NCBI GenBank assembly: GCA_039096225.1 | Contig: JBBPEB010000033.1 | Location: 805,001 to 869,000 of the forward strand | DNA length: 64,000 nt | From: Blastocystis sp. Blastoise | Taxonomy: Eukaryota > Sar > Bigyra > Opalinata > Blastocystidae | Direction: 5' to 3' | Shown here: positions 60,701 to 64,000 of the stretch, one piece after another | Layout of the letters: each line of letters opens with the position of its first letter | Numbering within the stretch: position 1 is the stretch's first letter | Notes under the pieces: generated by a model | Seen by the model: only the letters and a program-made list of their open reading frames with translations | Told to the model about the DNA's origin: nothing | The model's database searches: none | Translations under genes and position numbers: made by a program

Positions 60701-63700
60701 TATTCCTCTATAAGCAGTAGTAATTTCATTTGAATTCTCTATATTACCACTATAAGCAGAAGACCATGTAGAATCATCAAAATCAATAGTTGTCCATGAA
60801 GAAGGAAGAATAGTTGAAGTACTATAATACTTCCAATTAATACTATTCATAGCAAATCCATTATTTAATTCATTAATTGTTATATATATATTCATTTCTG
60901 CTGTTTCATCAAATCTTGTAGCTAATATAATATAATGAGTATAAGGAGAAGGAGATATAGTAGTACCAGAAATTGTACCTAGAGAAGTATCAAATTGTAA
61001 ACCTTCAGGTAAAGAAGGAGTAATAGAATATACATAATCTATTTGAACAGTAATAGGAGATATCAATACTTTTTGATTTTGATAAAGATCATAATGTATT
61101 TTGTCATAATATACATCAGGATATTCATACATTAAACAATCAGAATAATCATATTTATATACACTATTACTACAGATAATTTTTATATCACCAACATAGC
61201 CAAAAGGACATGACATATATATATATTCTCCTTCTGTAGTTGTTCTTAAATCATTAATAGCTTGACAAGAAGTAGTAGTTAATTGACTAGTATACATATT
61301 ATATTCAAGCAATTCTATACCATTAAGACAATAATTAGAATGATAAAAGTTAAATTTATATTTATTATAAGATTTTATATTATAGAAATGAATAGAAGTA
61401 ACATCACCTTGTACGTCACCTCTAGAGATTTGATCTTTATTATATAATTCAGTCCATGTAATTCCATCATCATTAGAACCAGATATAATAAATACATCGG
61501 GAGTTCTACTTGTCATACTCGTTCTATATGCCTTTAAATAATTCAAATAATGACGTGTATTACTAGCAAAAGAATAGATTAATGCGTTATCTTTATTACA
61601 TGTATTTGAATTATATTTAGTAGAATAATCTTTATCAAATGCTTTGTCATATGTTTCATGATATGTAGAATCACTATATCCAGGATATATAGAGGTTAAA
61701 GAACCATTTGCTAAACCTTCAGAGTCACCTGTTTTAAATAATAAACTAGCATCAAAAGTTTTCAAATGTTCTTCTCCATATCGATGTATTTCAATAGCTA
61801 TTATATTTTCTCCTTCTACTATATATTCTTGAATAGATCCAGTATTTGAAATAGAAGTAGTAGTAGATAAAAGAGATGAACCTTCTGTTGTAGAATCAAA
61901 ATAAGTAGGTAAATTATATTTATAAATTTCTTTTCCATTAATATAAACAACAATACCATGACGATTCTTTATATTTAATTCAAAATATGTATATAATGTA
62001 CAATCAGTAACCATAAATTTATGTCTATAATAAACAGTAACTCCATTAAGATCATCATATAATCCAGAATTCTTAGCAGGCCAAGATAAATCATCAAAAG
62101 AAAGAGAAGTCCAAGTATTAGAAAGAGGATAAATATCACTAGAATAATATTTCCAAGTAACACCATTAAAATTAAATCCATTAACTTCATCAGTAATTCT
62201 TATTTGAAGTGATATATATGTTGTTTCTCCAGTAGATGTAATAGCAAATACATATGTATTAAAAACAATTTCAGTTGGAATACCACTTATGATACCATTA
62301 TTATTAATAGATAATCCATTAGGAAGATTAGGAGTAACTGTAATATCAATATTATCACCAGATAACTTTTTAGGAATAATATATACATTTTCATTTATAA
62401 AGAATGAATATAATTCATTATCATATTCTAATTCAGCAGATGGTAATTTTACACAATAATTATTTACTGTTGTTATAGTAGAAGCATAACATCTAACAAG
62501 TTTATAACCTTCATATCCTGGATCACAATTACTTCTAAATATTTCTCCAGTTGTAGATCCTCTATGTAAATTTGTAGGAGCACAGAAGTCAGGTTGAGGT
62601 ATATTTGTATATAATTTCATTTCCATACATTCTATACCATTAGTACAACCAGAAGATTTATAGAAATTAATTTTATATTGATTATAGGCTTCATAATTAT
62701 AGAAATGTATTTGTGAAAGTGCTCCTGAATAACTACTGAAATAAATACTAGTACTAGTAAATAATTCAGTCCAACTATTACCATTATCATTAGAACCATA
62801 TATATTAAATACATTTGGAACTCTACCATTTTCATTTCCTCTGTAGAAATATATATTATTTATATAACGACGAGCTCCATCACTATAACTAAAAATAAAT
62901 GCATTATCAATACCACAATTATCTGAATTAAATTTAGTAGTAAGACTATTATCAAATGCATATAAATAAGTTTCATGATATTTATCATCATTATAACCAT
63001 TATATGTAGAACTAGGAGTACCATCATCCATATAAACAAATTCATTATTAAATAATAAAAGACTAGCATCAAAACTTAAATCATGAGTTTCTCCATATCT
63101 ATGTATTTCAACACTAAATATATTTTCACCTTCATTTATATATTCATGAATAGGTATAGTATTTGTAATAATTATAGAAGTATCAAATGTTGATGTAGCT
63201 ATTGTTGTAGAATCTACTTGGTCTGGTAAATGATATTTATATATTTGTTTTCCATTCATATAGGCAATCATACCATCTTTAACACGTAGTTTTAATTCAA
63301 AATAATAAACATTATCAAGAGAAGAAGGAGTAAATATTTTTCTATAATAAGTAGTAATACCATTTAAATTTTCATAAGATCCTGTTAAACTAGAAGACCA
63401 TGTGTCATCATTAAATGAAATAGTATTCCAGTTAGAATCAATTATATTTGATTCTGGAGAATAATATTTCCATTGAATTGTATTCATAAAGAATCCAGGA
63501 GGAGCAATATTAAATTGTAAAATAATTGTTGTAGATTCATAGAAATTCTCTCTTGTTCCTTTTATAGTATATTTAGTTATATTAGGCATAGATGAAACTG
63601 ATCCTTGTATAACACCTGTTTCAGAATTGAATAGAAGACCTTCAGGAAGAGGAGGAGAAATAGTATAAGTATATGTATTATCATATTCATTAGGAATTAT

Positions 63701-64000
63701 ATTTATATATTCACCAAGATAATATGTAAAACTATATTGATTATATTCAATAATAGCAAAACCACTACGAACACATCCTAAATAATTTATTTCATATGAT
63801 TTATCGATACATTCTGAAAATATATATCCAATAAAACCTGAACCACATTCAGTATAGACTATCTCATGTGTTGTTGCACCTCTAAATACATCAGATGGTT
63901 CACATATATATGAATCATTAATAGATATTGTAGATAATTCTACTTCAGATGCTTCTACTCCATCTACGCAATTACTTCCTAAATCAAATTTTAACTCATA
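57751..64000 (-). CDS. C-terminal part of a giant modular extracellular protein
   Basis: Open to the right edge, so the N-terminus lies outside. The visible exons (64000-58945, 58779-58598, 58482-57751) join in phase to about 1,990 residues. The large exon repeats one composite unit about three times: a putative-Ig (He_PIG) motif such as PNLPNGLSINNNGIISGIP; a jelly-roll, galactose-binding-like domain (GVTWKYYSSDIYPLSNTWTS, then YINGKEIYKYNLP and EGENIIAIEIHRYGEE); a discoidin-like part (YHETYDKAFDKDYSTKYNS, ISGSNDDGITWTELY, NGIELLEY); and a CCP-like Cys pair (SCPFGYVGDIKIIC). A fourth Ig motif, a CCP-like Cys segment, the IPTE tract and a Cys-rich segment (CTGLFYDNSHGYCEYC) follow. The C-terminal 300 residues are less repetitive and end RRLRGF. 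I see no transmembrane segment in the joined sequence. A surface adhesin or carbohydrate-binding role is inference. Confidence 0.75.
59297..59421 (-). repeat. IPTE tetrapeptide repeat (12-base units)
   Basis: About ten copies of a 12-base unit (plus strand GGTATTTCAGTA) encode PTEI repeats ending PTEPPTEAPTPAPLP in the surface protein. Pro/Thr/Glu-rich tracts of this kind often act as extended, glycosylated stalks. The near identity of the copies suggests recent expansion. Confidence 0.9.

Noticed and set aside
61975-63072. Hydrophobic minus-strand ORFs rich in Met, Leu and Ile
   Set aside because: They are shifted frames of the surface-protein exon, whose own frame is open throughout and has domain motifs.

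Overview
The window is nuclear DNA from a microbial eukaryote with a very A+T-rich genome. Genes use the standard code (TAA/TAG/TGA act as stops and Gln is CAA) and carry many short introns, most of them GTATAT...(TA)nTAG. One tRNA-Arg(ACG) is present. Spacers are filled with TA, TTA and homopolymer tracts. I cannot name the organism. A secreted GH51 arabinofuranosidase together with extreme A+T would fit an anaerobic gut fungus (Neocallimastigomycota). The multi-domain surface protein at the right edge and the BTB/TLDc expansion would also fit an anaerobic or gut-dwelling protist. Treat the lineage as open.

Left part (1-18 kb), ordinary single-copy genes: the 5' end of an unknown gene leaving the left edge; a four-exon GH51 alpha-L-arabinofuranosidase (671 aa); convergent to it, a seven-exon PH-domain protein (886 aa); divergent from that, a ten-exon type II membrane protein resembling a glycosyltransferase (445 aa); tRNA-Arg; and an eleven-exon importin-4/Kap123-like karyopherin (1064 aa). 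For each complete protein-coding gene I could place every splice site so that all codon phases agree.

Middle part (18.7-57 kb), an expanded gene neighbourhood: four members of a BTB(T1/KCTD-like)-TLDc family (18.7, 21.3, 24.2 and 36.3 kb) and four members of a second family, a BTB-like N-terminus followed by leucine-rich repeats with about one repeat per exon (27.3, 32.1, 47.9 and 52.7 kb). The BTB-LRR genes form two head-to-head pairs placed on either side of a large UBR1-type N-recognin E3 ubiquitin ligase (38.0-47.1 kb), identified from its UBR box, RING-H2 pattern and Cys-rich C-terminus. Several family members are broken: the 32.1 kb gene is a clear pseudogene, and the genes at 36.3, 21.3 and 52.7 kb each show one single-base frame problem.

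Right part (57.7-64 kb): the C-terminal about 1,990 residues of a very large modular extracellular protein on the minus strand. It has repeated putative-Ig, galactose-binding-like jelly-roll, discoidin-like and CCP-like Cys modules and an IPTE tetrapeptide tract. Its N-terminus lies beyond the right edge.

The idea most worth testing is that the middle region is a ubiquitin-related neighbourhood, with an E3 ligase surrounded by rapidly duplicating and decaying BTB adaptor-like genes. BTB proteins often act as cullin-3 substrate adaptors; that link here is inference only.
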